Below are positions 24,588 through 33,855 of a DNA stretch of 64,000 nt, piece by piece (position 1 is the stretch's first letter; every line of letters starts with the position of its first letter). The position numbers and the translations under genes were made by a program. This stretch comes from Haloprofundus halophilus (GTDB lineage: Archaea > Halobacteriota > Halobacteria > Halobacteriales > Haloferacaceae), in assembly GCF_003439925.1 (NCBI RefSeq), contig NZ_QQRR01000001.1, positions 620,001 to 684,000 on the forward strand, read 5' to 3'. The notes beneath the pieces are model-generated. The model ran no database searches. It was not told where the DNA came from and worked only from the letters and a program-made list of their open reading frames with translations.

Positions 24588-25244
24588 TTACTCGGCTTCT
24601 TCGGCGACTTCTTCGGCCACGTCGGACTCGTCGACGTCGACGGCGGCCTCCTCTTCGGCTTCGACCTCCTCGGGACGCGCCTCCAGCGAGAGCTTCTGGA
24701 CCTCGACCCGGCGGAGCGGGTAGATGGTCTTCGCCTCGCCGTAGATGGCCGAGGAGAGCCGGCCCTCGACGACGCTGTCGATGAGCTGTTCGAAGCTTCG
24801 GTCCTCGGCGGCCTCGCGGACGAGGTCGATCATGACCCGGCGAATCGCCTGCTCCTGGCTGCGGTCGGCCTTCTTCGTCGTGAACGCCACGGGCTGGACC
24901 TGGACGCGGTAGTCGTCGGTCGTCAGCACCGTGATGTTGACCTCGACTTTCGAGGCGCCGCGGCGAACCAGACTGCGCAGGTAGTCGCGCGTCAGTTCGT
25001 GCTGGATGAACTCGGTGTACGCCGAGTCCGAACCCACGTCGTTGATCTTGAACGTGAGTTTCGTGTTGTTCGCGCCGGCGTCGTCGGTAAGTTCGCCGAG
25101 CGTGGTCTCGATGGTGCGTCCGTACACCATCTCCGGTTCCTCAGCGACGGTCTTGCCGAGTTCGGCCCGGTCGAACTGCTCGGGCGCGAGCACGGAGTAC
25201 CATCGCTTGCCTCGTTTCTGCTTGGATACTGAACGTTCGCTCAT
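24588..25244 (-). CDS. rps3ae: 30S ribosomal protein S3Ae (eS1)
   Basis: A 218-aa protein matching archaeal eS1/S3Ae: SVSKQKRGKRWYSVLAPEQF at the start, then GRTIETTLGELTDD, LTFKINDVGSDSAYTEFIQH and IYGEAKTIYPLRRVEVQKLS. It binds near the mRNA exit of the small subunit. The C-terminal 30 residues are a Glu-rich tail as in other haloarchaea. Its ATG overlaps the pcc1 stop (ATGA), making it the last gene of the S15-recJ-pcc1-S3Ae operon. Confidence 0.96.
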   Translation of the reverse strand: MSERSVSKQKRGKRWYSVLAPEQFDRAELGKTVAEEPEMVYGRTIETTLGELTDDAGANNTKLTFKINDVGSDSAYTEFIQHELTRDYLRSLVRRGASKVEVNITVLTTDDYRVQVQPVAFTTKKADRSQEQAIRRVMIDLVREAAEDRSFEQLIDSVVEGRLSSAIYGEAKTIYPLRRVEVQKLSLEARPEEVEAEEEAAVDVDESDVAEEVAEEAE

Positions 25245-25489
25245 GTTGTGTCTCTAACTGCGTCGATGACGGTCTCTGCGACCGTCAGGTTCACCACGTA
25301 GTCGTCGACCGTGGCCTGCAGGCCGCCGGTCGTCTCCCGCTCGATGACGGTGACGATGCGATCGTCACTCACCGTCGTCGTCATCTCGTCGGTGTCGTCG
25401 GGGGCGAGCGCGGCGGCGACGAGCGCCGCCTCCTCGTGCGTCGTCTCGACGCGGGCGGTCCGCGCGGCCGAACTCGCGTTCGGACTCAC
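25241..25489 (-). CDS. pcc1: KEOPS complex subunit Pcc1
   Basis: An 82-aa Pcc1-type protein. It starts at GTG 25489, where a 4-bp GTGA overlap with the RecJ-like gene fixes the start. The core TAVETTHEEAALVAAALAPD-like strand-helix unit is seen as RVETTHEEAALVAAALAPDD, followed by MTTTVSDDRIVTVIERETTG and DYVVNLTVAETVID. Pcc1 dimerises KEOPS, which makes t6A37 in tRNAs. It also overlaps rps3ae by 4 bp. No ATG alternative exists in the frame upstream of the conserved part. Confidence 0.88.
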   Translation of the reverse strand: MSPNASSAARTARVETTHEEAALVAAALAPDDTDEMTTTVSDDRIVTVIERETTGGLQATVDDYVVNLTVAETVIDAVRDTT

Positions 25490-26703
25490 GCGCGAAGCGC
25501 CTCCCGGAACGCCGCGGTGAACGGGTGTTGGTCTGTCGTCGATGCGTCCGATGTGGTGGTCGCGTCCGTGTCGTCCGTCTCCTCGGTGTCGAAGCGCGCT
25601 TCGCCCTCGTCTCCTCGTCCGTAGCCCGCGCCGCCGAATTCGGCGGCCGCGGTCGCCATCGTCTCTCCCAACCGTCGGGAGTCGGCGCTCGCGGCGGCGG
25701 CGGCGCCGTCGCCGGCGGCGAGCACGACCGGCTCCGGCGACCGGAAGTCGCGGGCCAACCGTGCGACCGTCGCCAGCACGCCGAGCGAGTCCGACCCGAG
25801 GTCGGTCCGCACGACGAAACAGTCGGCGAACCGGGCGGTGTCGGCCTCGCGCAGGACGGTGTGAGCTTCGAGCGCGTGGGTGCGCCACGCGTCGAGCGCG
25901 GCCTGTCGCGTCGCGTCGGTGGCGTGACCGAGTGCGAGCGCGACGCCGGTTCCGGGGCGCTCCCGGGCGACGGCGCAGAGCACGTCGGCGTAGCCCTCGA
26001 CCGTCTCGAACGGACCGTCCGGCGTCTCGTACGGGCGCAGAACGCGGTCGAGCGACTCGACCGCGCGCGGCGTCGCGTCGGCCGCCCCCGTCGCGTCGAG
26101 CGCGGCGAGGGAGGCGACGGGGCGATGCGCGTCCGCGTCGAGATCGGCCGGCAGACTCGTCTCGGCCAGCAGCGCCCGCGCCGACTCCACGTCGCCGGAG
26201 TACGGCGCGTAGAGCAGCGTCGAGTGGGCGAGGCCGTCCGCGAGGTCACCGACCGGAACGCCGACGCCGGGACGGTGCGTCGCCCCGGCGGCTTCGGCGG
26301 CCGAGCGGAGCGCGTCGTAGTCGTCGGCTTCGAGCGAGTCGCCGAACGCGGCGATGCCCGCGAGTGCGAGCGTCGCGTTCGACGTGTCGCCGAGTTCGCT
26401 CGCAGCGTGGTACGCGGCGAGCGTCGCCGGTGCGTCGTCGCCGGGGACGGCGAGCGGCGCCGACGTCGCGCCGACGGAGACGACGACGTCGTCGGTGTCG
26501 GCGGCGACGGCGGTCGCCGGATTCGGTCGGAGTTGGACGTGGAACGGGATATCGGCGCTGCGCAGCGCACGCGCGAGGATGCCACTCGCGGCCAGCGAGT
26601 CGCCGTCGGCGCGCGCGACGACCCGGACGAAGGGGGCGTCGGCGAGCGCCGCGGCGACGGCGGCGGGGGCGGTCTCGGCGTCGGCGGAGCGCGCGGTCGA
26701 CAT
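25486..26703 (-). CDS. RecJ-like DHH-fold protein, apparently degenerate
   Basis: A 405-aa protein in the place where haloarchaea carry a RecJ-like gene between S15 and Pcc1. The N-terminal FVRVVARADGDSLAASGILA corresponds to DHH motif I, normally HxDxD, but the His is replaced (ARADGD). No DHH motif is visible where motif III should be. It is therefore likely to be a non-catalytic or altered relative of the archaeal RecJ/GAN proteins that work with GINS or in mRNA decay. A Thr/Asp-rich linker precedes the end TDQHPFTAAFREALRA. It starts 3 bp after the S15 stop. Confidence 0.75.
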   Translation of the reverse strand: MSTARSADAETAPAAVAAALADAPFVRVVARADGDSLAASGILARALRSADIPFHVQLRPNPATAVAADTDDVVVSVGATSAPLAVPGDDAPATLAAYHAASELGDTSNATLALAGIAAFGDSLEADDYDALRSAAEAAGATHRPGVGVPVGDLADGLAHSTLLYAPYSGDVESARALLAETSLPADLDADAHRPVASLAALDATGAADATPRAVESLDRVLRPYETPDGPFETVEGYADVLCAVARERPGTGVALALGHATDATRQAALDAWRTHALEAHTVLREADTARFADCFVVRTDLGSDSLGVLATVARLARDFRSPEPVVLAAGDGAAAAASADSRRLGETMATAAAEFGGAGYGRGDEGEARFDTEETDDTDATTTSDASTTDQHPFTAAFREALRA

Positions 26704-26706
26704 CGC

Positions 26707-27171
26707 TTATTCGAGGAGTTCGACGGCGACGTCGTAGCTGTAGCGGAACGACGGGTCGAGCGCGTCGCCTCGGTAGTAGTTGACGAGGCGGCGAATCTTC
26801 GACTCGGTGTTCTGCAGGGCGCGACGGTTCTGGTGGTCCTGCTGGTTCTCCTGGACGTGCTCGCGGAGTCGAATCGCGCGCTGCATCAGGTTCTTGAGGT
26901 CCTCGGGGAGTTCGTCTTTCGCGTCGTTCTCCTCGAGAATCTCGGTGAGCTTCTTGCCGGTCGCGAGTTTGACGTTCGGGACCGGGGTACCTTTGACGCC
27001 TTCGTCGCGCAGTTTCAGGCCGATGACGCTGGGGTCGTGGCCCTGCTCTGCGAGTTCGACGACGCGCTGTTCGACGTCGTCTGCGTCGACGTCACTCCAC
27101 TCGGGGGATTCGTCTGTCACCGGGCGGTCCGAACCGGACGAGCCGCGGCGACGGGTGTGCATTCGTGCCAT
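26707..27171 (-). CDS. rps15: 30S ribosomal protein S15
   Basis: A 154-aa archaeal uS15. The N-terminal extension MARMHTRRRGSSGSDRP is typical of archaea, followed by VVELAEQGHDPSVIGLKLRD and the rRNA-binding helices MQRAIRLREHVQENQQDHQN and RRALQNTESKIRRLVNYYR. It is the first gene of an operon with the RecJ-like gene, pcc1 and rps3ae. ATG at 27171 is preferred because of this conserved start; the longer frame upstream is Arg/Ser-rich. Confidence 0.96.
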   Translation of the reverse strand: MARMHTRRRGSSGSDRPVTDESPEWSDVDADDVEQRVVELAEQGHDPSVIGLKLRDEGVKGTPVPNVKLATGKKLTEILEENDAKDELPEDLKNLMQRAIRLREHVQENQQDHQNRRALQNTESKIRRLVNYYRGDALDPSFRYSYDVAVELLE

Positions 27172-27450
27172 AGTTCGAAATTGGAACGGCACTGACCGCA
27201 GAAAGCGTGACCGACGGCTGTCGGTGCACTTCCGCAATCCCAAGCCCGGAGAGAGAACCCGGGCGAGTCAGAGTTGCGGCCGTGCTGTTCCCACAGGCTC
27301 TTTCTCCGTCCGACGTTAAACCGTTTCGACTCGTCGCTCGCGTCGTCTCGAAGTCGGAGCGTTCGCCCGACGGCGTGCGGACGTGACCCAAGCGCTTCAA
27401 CGAGTCGAAGCCCTTATTAGTCGGTCAGGGATACGTGAGAGTGCAGACGA

Positions 27451-27522
27451 GGGCTCGTAGATCAGTGGTAGATCGTTCCCTTGGCAGGGGAAAGGCCGCG
27501 GGTTCAAATCCCGCCGAGTCCA
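27451..27522 (+). tRNA. tRNA-Ala (GGC)
   Basis: A 72-nt cloverleaf. The acceptor GGGCTCG pairs with CGAGTCC and includes the G3-U70 wobble that is the identity mark of tRNA-Ala. The anticodon arm TTCCC-TTGGCAG-GGGAA gives GGC, and the T arm is GCGGGTTCAAATCCCGC. CCA is not encoded. A TATA-like CTTATTAG at about 27413-27420 lies upstream. Confidence 0.96.
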
Positions 27523-27569
27523 TCAGTTTTCAGACGAACGTTCGAAACCGGTAGCGCCCGGTCCTGCGA

Positions 27570-29231
27570 TCACCGATCCCGCTCGTCTTCCGGGGCGTCG
27601 GAGAACAGCGCGCCCAGCAGTTTCGAGAGGCCGATTCGGACGTGCTGGTGGAACGTCGGCGCCGAGACGCCGAGCGATTCGGCGACCTCCTCCCCGGAGC
27701 TGTCTCGCGGCCAGTTGAAGAACCCGGCGAGGTACGCCGTCTCGAGCACCGCGCGCTGGCGTTCCGTCAGATCCTCCGACACCGCCGTCTGAACCTGCTG
27801 TGCGGACCGGTCGCGCCGGGTCGTCTGCCGTTGGGCGACCACCTCCGCGTCGGGGTACGCCTCCCGTACCGCCTCGCTCACCCGCCGTACCTCCGCGCTC
27901 GGCGGAAGGTGGACCACAAGGTTGAGGTCGCCGCTCTCGATGGTCGCCTCCTTGACGTAGCTGCCCTGTGCGGCCAGCGTCGAGATGATCGGCGGCCTCT
28001 CGAGGTTGAGTTCGAACTGTACGGAGCCGATACCCTCGTTGATTATCTTGAGGCTCTCGAAGTGGGAGATCTGCTCGACGAGGTCCCGGAAGGAGTCGAC
28101 CACCGCTTCGTCGACCACCCCGTACGCGAGGTACGAGTCGCCGCCGATGGGTATCACGCGGTCGATGGTGATTGACCCGTCCGGAATCTCGGAGACGCCC
28201 TGCTGCTGGAGCATCTTCTCGACCTGGAACCGGACCTCGGTGACGTCGTCGCTCATCAGAGCCACCTTCCGGTCGAGCGCGGCGGTAGCGTGGCCCACGA
28301 TTTCGCCGAGCTGGCGGATGACTTCGTACTCCTGCCCCTCGAAGGCGTACGGCCGCTCGGCGTACACGTTCAACACGCCGTACATGAGTCCGTCGTGGGC
28401 GATCGGAATCGCCGCCGACGACTCGAAACCGTACTCGAGGGCGCGCTCGCGCCAGTGCTCGTAGTCGGGGTTCGTTTTGATGTCCTGGGCGACCTGCATC
28501 TCTTGCGTCCGGATCGCTCTCCCGGTCGGCCCGGTGGCCGTCTCGCTGTCGTCGGCGGTGATGGTGACGTCGTCGAGGTAGCTCCCGACGCCGGCCTTGG
28601 CTCGGACAGTGATCTCCTTGCTGTTGTGGTCGAGCGCGCCGACCCAGGCGAACAGGTACGAGTCGGAGGCGACGAGTCGGTCGCAGACCAACTGCTCGAT
28701 GTCGTCGTGTCTCGACTCCCGGACCAGCGCCTCGTTGATGTCGCGGACGACGGCGTTGAGGTTGTTGAGCGCCGCGAGCTGTTCGTGCTGGTGGGCCAAC
28801 CGTCGCTCGCGGTTCTGTCGCTCTATCGCGTACCGGATCGACCGCTGCAGGAGTACGCTCGTGAGTTCGTCCTTGACGAGATACTCCTGTGCGCCCTGTT
28901 CGACCGCCTGCAGGCCGACCGACTCGTCCTTCAGTCCCGTCAGAACGACGATGGGCGTGTGCGCCGCGCGTTCGAGCACCGTTTCGAGCGTCTCGAGCCC
29001 TTGGCTCTCCGGCAGACCGAGATCCAACAACACGACGTCGACGTCGCGGTCGTCCAGGAGTTCGAGTCCCGCCGTGAGGGAGTCCGCGTGTCGAAGTGAC
29101 GGCGCGCTACGCGCCCCGTTCGAGCCGTCCTGCGCCGTGGCTCCGACCGGCTCTCGGAGGAACTCCTCGATGAGTCTCACGTCGCCGGGGTTGTCTTCGA
29201 TCAGGAGAACTTCGAGTTCGTCTCCGGACAT
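27570..29231 (-). CDS. Receiver-GAF-bacterio-opsin-activator HTH regulator
   Basis: A 553-aa transcription regulator. Residues 1-135 form a receiver domain (EVLLIEDNPGDVRL; phospho-acceptor in VDVVLLDLGLPES; Lys in YLVKDEL). A coiled segment leads to a GAF domain (~170-320; AIPIAHDGLMYGVLNVYAER), a bacterio-opsin-activator-specific region, and a C-terminal HTH_10 (LTERQRAVLETAYLAGFFNW ... GVSAPTFHQHVRIGLSKL). Its ATG overlaps the stop of the receiver gene by one base (TAATG). It probably responds to the kinase encoded at the head of this operon. Confidence 0.92.
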   Translation of the reverse strand: MSGDELEVLLIEDNPGDVRLIEEFLREPVGATAQDGSNGARSAPSLRHADSLTAGLELLDDRDVDVVLLDLGLPESQGLETLETVLERAAHTPIVVLTGLKDESVGLQAVEQGAQEYLVKDELTSVLLQRSIRYAIERQNRERRLAHQHEQLAALNNLNAVVRDINEALVRESRHDDIEQLVCDRLVASDSYLFAWVGALDHNSKEITVRAKAGVGSYLDDVTITADDSETATGPTGRAIRTQEMQVAQDIKTNPDYEHWRERALEYGFESSAAIPIAHDGLMYGVLNVYAERPYAFEGQEYEVIRQLGEIVGHATAALDRKVALMSDDVTEVRFQVEKMLQQQGVSEIPDGSITIDRVIPIGGDSYLAYGVVDEAVVDSFRDLVEQISHFESLKIINEGIGSVQFELNLERPPIISTLAAQGSYVKEATIESGDLNLVVHLPPSAEVRRVSEAVREAYPDAEVVAQRQTTRRDRSAQQVQTAVSEDLTERQRAVLETAYLAGFFNWPRDSSGEEVAESLGVSAPTFHQHVRIGLSKLLGALFSDAPEDERDR

Positions 29232-29689
29232 TAGCGTTCGTCGCACGACGGAAGCCGGACGATCGAGAGCCAAAACGAGTTGAACGACTGTATCGTCTCG
29301 ACGAACTCGGCCGGGTCGACCGGTTTCGTCAGGTACGCGTTCGCGTGCAGTTCGTACGATTTCACGACGTCGGACTCCGCGTCCGAACTCGTCAGTACGA
29401 TGACCGGAATTTTCGCGAGGTCAGCGTCGCTTCGGATCTCTTCGAGCACCTCGTCGCCGTCCTTCCGCGGGAGGTTGAGGTCGAGGAGGACGATGTCCGG
29501 ACACGGTGCGTCGGCGTGCTCGCCGCGTTTGAAGAGGAAGTCCAGTGCCTCGACTCCGTCGGTGACGACGTGGAGGGTGTTCTCTATCTGCCCCTGCTTG
29601 AACGCCTCCTCGGTGAGACGGACGTCGCCCGGGTTGTCCTCGACGAGCAGAATCTCCGCCGGTCGTCCGGTGCCGATACGGTCACTCAC
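29231..29689 (-). CDS. Single-domain response regulator (CheY-like)
   Basis: A 152-aa receiver domain with acidic pocket EILLVEDNPGDVRL, phospho-acceptor Asp in PDIVLLDLNLPRKDG, Thr/Ser in VIVLTSSDAES and Lys in AYLTKPVDPAEF. Haloarchaea have many such stand-alone Rcp1-like receivers that relay phosphate from multi-PAS kinases. I use GTG at 29689 (MSDRIGTG), which overlaps the kinase stop by 8 bp; GTG at 29698 is an alternative. Confidence 0.9.
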   Translation of the reverse strand: MSDRIGTGRPAEILLVEDNPGDVRLTEEAFKQGQIENTLHVVTDGVEALDFLFKRGEHADAPCPDIVLLDLNLPRKDGDEVLEEIRSDADLAKIPVIVLTSSDAESDVVKSYELHANAYLTKPVDPAEFVETIQSFNSFWLSIVRLPSCDER

Positions 29690-32600
29690 CGCGACCACCC
29701 GCCGCCGGCAGGGTGAACGAAAACGTCGCCCCCTCGCCGGGTTCCGACTCGACCCAGATGTCGCCGTCGTGGCGCTCGATTATCCGTTCACAGAGCGCGA
29801 GGCCGATACCCGTCCCGTCTCGTTCGCTCTGCCCGTGGAGACGCTGGAACACGCCGAAGATGCGGTCGGCGTCGTCGGGGTCGATGCCGATACCCTCGTC
29901 GCTCACCGATATCGTCCACTTCGTGCCGTTCCGTTCGGCAGCGACGTTCACTCGCGGCGGTTTGTCCCCGCTGTATTTAATCGTGTTGTCCAGCAGATTC
30001 TGGAACACCTGACGCAACTGCCCCTCGTCGCCGTAGACGTGCGGGAGCGTCTCCGCCTCTATTTCGGCGTCGCTATCCTCGATTTTGATCGCGAGGTCGT
30101 CGCGGACGTCCGCGAGGACGTCGTCGAGATCGACCGTCTCGAAGGGGTTCTGCCGGGAGTTTATCCGCGAGTACTTCAGCAGACCGTCGAGCATCTCGCG
30201 CATCCGGTCGGCGCCGTCGACGGCGAACTCGAGGAACTCCCGGCCGTCCTCGTCGAGTTCGTCCCCGTAGCGTCGCTCGACGAGTTGGAGGTAGCTGGAG
30301 ACCATCCGCAGCGGTTCCTGGAGGTCGTGGGAGGCGACGTAGGCGAACTGCTCCAGTCGCTCGTTGGAGGTTTCGAGCATCCGCTCGTACTCCCGACGTT
30401 CGGTCACGTCCTGGACGACGAGCATACCCGCGAAGACCGCTTCGTCGGCGTCTCTCACCGGGAGCGTGTGGGCCAGCAGGTGGCGGTCGTGGAACTCGAC
30501 CTCGAAGGAGTTCGCCTCGCCGTCGAGCGCCGCGTGAAAGTACGGTTCGACCTGCTCGACCAGCTCGTCGGGGTATATCTCGGAGACCCTGTTGCCGACC
30601 CGGTCCTCCGCGCTGATGCCGATCTCGTCCATGAGCTGTCCGCCCGCGGCCGTGTACTTCAGGTCGTCGTCGAACAGACCCACCGCTCCGTCGGGGAAGT
30701 GTTCGACGAGCGTCCGGTACCGGCGTTCGCTCTCTTCGACCCGTCGCTGATTCTCCCGACGCTCGGTGATGTCGGTCACCGTGACGACGCCGCGAGTCAC
30801 CTCGCCGTCGGCGCCCCGAACCGGCATCCCCTGCGCGCTGACGATGCGACGCTCGCCGTCGGCGGCCTCGATCTCGTAGACGTCCGGGTCGGTCACCTCC
30901 TCGCCGTCGAGCACCCGCGACATCGTCCACTCGCCGGGATCGACCGCCTCGCCCGACTCCGCCCACACCGCCGGAAACCGCGCGTACTCCGCGACCGATT
31001 CGGCGTCGAACACGTCGCCGCCCCCGATCTCCTTCGCCGTGTCGTTAGCTTCGACCAGTCGGCCGTCGGCCTCCGCGACGACGACGCCGATGGGGAGCAC
31101 CTCGAACAGCGACTCCAGTTGGTTCTTGTTCCGCTGTAGCTCCAGTTCGGCGCGTTTTCGCTCCGTGATGTCGGTGAGCGCGCCGGGGAACGTGACGGGG
31201 GTGCCGTCGTCGCACTCGACGTGTCCTCGCGCGACCACCCACCGGAACTCGCCGTCGACGTTCCGGACGCGGTACTCGGACTCGTACTCCCCGCACGACT
31301 CGACTGCCTCCTCGATGTCGGCGGTGACCCGGTCGCGGTCGTCCTCGTGGATGGCGGAGACGTACCGGTCGAGCGGTACGCCCTCGCGGGCCGCTTCAGG
31401 GTCGATCCCGAACGTCTTGGCGAACGACCGGCCGACGACCATCTCGTCCCGTCGGATGTCCCACTCCCACGTGCCGACCGCGCCCGCGTTGGTCGCCGCC
31501 TCCAGTTGAGTTTTCGCCTCGCGCAACTCCCGCTCCTGCGCCTTCTGCTCGGTGATGTCCTGCGCCATCGTCATCCCGGCGAATATCTCGCCCTCCTCGT
31601 CGGCTATCGGCACCACGTGGATGCTCCACTCGCGGCCGACGTACGAGACCTCGACCGACGCCTCCCCTCCGTCGAGGGCCTCCCGCATCGCCGGTTCGAG
31701 CGCGTCGCCCACGTCGTCGCCCCACGTTTCGCTCGGCGTTTGGTGTTCGACGTCGCTCGGAGAGACCGGGAGGTAGTCGAAGGCTCGCCCCACCGCGAGG
31801 GTGTAGCGGAGGTCGTCGTCGAACAGGGTGACGATGCCGTTCGGGAACGACTCCGCGAGCGTGCGATAGCGTTGCTCGCTCTGTTCGAGGGCGCGCTCGC
31901 GCTCCTTTCGGTCGGTGACGTCGCGGAAGTAGACGGAGAGCCCCGTCTCCGAGGGGTACGCCCGTACCTCGAACCACGTGTCGAGCGGGTCGGGGTAGTA
32001 CTCCTCGAAGGAGACCGTCTCCTGTTCGTACATCGCCCGCTCGTACTTCGATTTGAACGCCCTGCTCTCCGCTTCGGGAAACGCCGTCCAGATGCGTTCT
32101 CCGACCAGCGTCCGCCCCTCGGGGTTGACCAACTCGTGGGCGCGCTCGTTGAGATAGGTGAACCGCCACTCCTCGTCGAGTGCGAAGAAGGCGTCGGAGA
32201 TGCGACCGTAGATCTCGTCGAGCTCGTGCTGCGTTCGCTCGTTCTCGATGGCCGACGCGAGGATGTTCGCGACGCTCTGGACGAAGCTGGCGTCGTGTTC
32301 GGTGAGTTCCAGGCGCTGGGTCGCGTGCACGCCCAGTATCCCCCACGGTCGTTCGACCGACCCGACGACGACGCTGATGCCGCTGACGACGTCGTGGTCG
32401 GTGAGCAAGCCGGGACCGGAGAACCGCTCTTCGCTCCGTAAGTCGTCGACGACGACGGGGCCCTCCGTGGCGAGGGTGTACCCCGCCTGCGAGGCGCGGT
32501 CGGCCGGTATCGTCGCCGCTCCGACGAGGTCGCCCCGCCAGCCGACGCCCTGTCGGAGAAAGAGCGTCTCTCCGTCCGGCAGCAACTCGAGAACCTTGCA

Positions 32601-32759
32601 GTACTCGCAGTTCAGCGTCTCGGCGACGGCGGCCGTCGCGTCGCGCATCAGCGCGTCGAGGTCGTCCGCTTCGAGGGCCTGTTGGCCGAGTTCGGCGACG
32701 ATCTCCTGCTGTCGGACCCGACTGCGGAGTTCCCCGTCGGCCGATGAGGAGGTATCCAT
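29682..32759 (-). CDS. Multi-sensor histidine kinase (GAF and about five PAS domains)
   Basis: A 1025-aa soluble kinase without membrane segments. Residues ~15-170 form a GAF domain (ATAAVAETLNCEYCKVLELL). About five PAS domains follow, each ending in a DxTxRK/DITE-type linker (FRDVTDRKERE, AQDITEQKAQ, LTDITERKRA, VTDITERREN, VQDVTERREY). The HisKA domain has His811 in YVASHDLQEPLRM, and the ATPase domain has NLLDNTIKYSG, DEGIGID and GTGIGLAL. It should phosphorylate one or both of the downstream receivers. The ATG at 32759 is preceded by GTAAAGC, a weak promoter element. Confidence 0.93.
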   Translation of the reverse strand: MDTSSSADGELRSRVRQQEIVAELGQQALEADDLDALMRDATAAVAETLNCEYCKVLELLPDGETLFLRQGVGWRGDLVGAATIPADRASQAGYTLATEGPVVVDDLRSEERFSGPGLLTDHDVVSGISVVVGSVERPWGILGVHATQRLELTEHDASFVQSVANILASAIENERTQHELDEIYGRISDAFFALDEEWRFTYLNERAHELVNPEGRTLVGERIWTAFPEAESRAFKSKYERAMYEQETVSFEEYYPDPLDTWFEVRAYPSETGLSVYFRDVTDRKERERALEQSEQRYRTLAESFPNGIVTLFDDDLRYTLAVGRAFDYLPVSPSDVEHQTPSETWGDDVGDALEPAMREALDGGEASVEVSYVGREWSIHVVPIADEEGEIFAGMTMAQDITEQKAQERELREAKTQLEAATNAGAVGTWEWDIRRDEMVVGRSFAKTFGIDPEAAREGVPLDRYVSAIHEDDRDRVTADIEEAVESCGEYESEYRVRNVDGEFRWVVARGHVECDDGTPVTFPGALTDITERKRAELELQRNKNQLESLFEVLPIGVVVAEADGRLVEANDTAKEIGGGDVFDAESVAEYARFPAVWAESGEAVDPGEWTMSRVLDGEEVTDPDVYEIEAADGERRIVSAQGMPVRGADGEVTRGVVTVTDITERRENQRRVEESERRYRTLVEHFPDGAVGLFDDDLKYTAAGGQLMDEIGISAEDRVGNRVSEIYPDELVEQVEPYFHAALDGEANSFEVEFHDRHLLAHTLPVRDADEAVFAGMLVVQDVTERREYERMLETSNERLEQFAYVASHDLQEPLRMVSSYLQLVERRYGDELDEDGREFLEFAVDGADRMREMLDGLLKYSRINSRQNPFETVDLDDVLADVRDDLAIKIEDSDAEIEAETLPHVYGDEGQLRQVFQNLLDNTIKYSGDKPPRVNVAAERNGTKWTISVSDEGIGIDPDDADRIFGVFQRLHGQSERDGTGIGLALCERIIERHDGDIWVESEPGEGATFSFTLPAAGGRGE

Positions 32760-33035
32760 TCTAAGAGGGTAACCGAGCGGAACGCGGTAAAGCTTCTCGG
32801 TACGTGTTGTATCGTTTAGTGTTAGTGTGCACCGTTTCGATACTTTCGTCCGTTCCGAGGGGGAACGACCCGACGCGGGGCGCGGGTTCTCGGGGTGACC
32901 GCCGGCGTCCCCGGTCGGGTTTCGGGGAGGACGGCGGTGCGTTCGCCGCTCGGTTCCCAGAAGACGTTCGGCGTCACTGGATGCGTTCGCGCACCCACCG
33001 CCTCGCTTTTCACCCTCGCTCTCCTCTCTTTCCCC

Positions 33036-33698
33036 GTGCGACGAACGACGAAACAACTGCTCGCCGCCGCCGGAGGCGCGCTCGCACTGTGGACCGGCTG
33101 GGGCGCGTACTCGACGTACAGCGCCGAACGTGTTCCGTACGAGGCCGTCGCCGAGTACGGCGACGTGGAGATACGTCGTTATCCGCAGTCGGTGCTCGTC
33201 GAGACGGCGGCCGGCGACGAAGAGACGGCGTTCCGACGACTGTTCCGCTACATCACCGGGGCGAACACCGGCGACGAGGAGGTGTCGATGACCGCCCCCG
33301 TCGCCACCGAGGAGGCGCGGACGACGAGTCCGGGCCGAGCCGAAGCGGGCGAGGAGGTGTCGATGACCGCGCCGGTCCGCACCGACGACGAACGGGGTCG
33401 GGTGACAATGGCGTTCTACCTGCCCGCGGAGTACACCCCCGCCACCGCGCCGACGCCGACGAACTCGCAAGTTCGCCTCGTCGTCGAGCCCGCTCGAACC
33501 GTCGCAGTACGGCGGTTCTCGTGGTACGCCAGCGACGGCCGAGTGCGACGCCAGCGACGGCGGCTCCTCGACGGACTCGACGCCGCGGGCGTCGAGGCGC
33601 TGGGTGAACCGTTCCTCCTGCAGTACAACGACCCGTACACGCCGCCGTTCATGCGGCGAAACGAGGTCGCGGTGGAAGTCGAGATGGAATCGGAGTGA
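33036..33698 (+). CDS. SOUL heme-binding family protein
   Basis: A 220-aa protein beginning with a hydrophobic helix (KQLLAAAGGALALWTGWGAY) that may anchor or export it. The SOUL domain follows: PYEAVAEYGDVEIRRYPQSV, the repeated EEVSMTAPVATEE / EEVSMTAPVRTDD block, VRRFSWYASDGRVRRQRRRL and LLQYNDPYTPPFMRRNEVAV. SOUL proteins bind heme or tetrapyrroles; haloarchaeal roles are unknown. The GTG at 33036 (MRRTTKQLL) is the most sensible start because the upstream frame is not conserved in style. It diverges from the kinase operon. Confidence 0.85.
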   Translation: MRRTTKQLLAAAGGALALWTGWGAYSTYSAERVPYEAVAEYGDVEIRRYPQSVLVETAAGDEETAFRRLFRYITGANTGDEEVSMTAPVATEEARTTSPGRAEAGEEVSMTAPVRTDDERGRVTMAFYLPAEYTPATAPTPTNSQVRLVVEPARTVAVRRFSWYASDGRVRRQRRRLLDGLDAAGVEALGEPFLLQYNDPYTPPFMRRNEVAVEVEMESE

Positions 33699-33855
33699 GC
33701 TCGGAAAACCGGGTCGCGCACCGATTCCGGAGCGAGTGAGCCGCCGGCACTCGATTCGGTCGGAACCTCCGAACGCCGCGGGAATCGTCGCTCTCGAAAA
33801 TCTGTACGCGGAGTACAGCCATGAATTTTTATAGGTTGAGCACAATCAACTTCCA

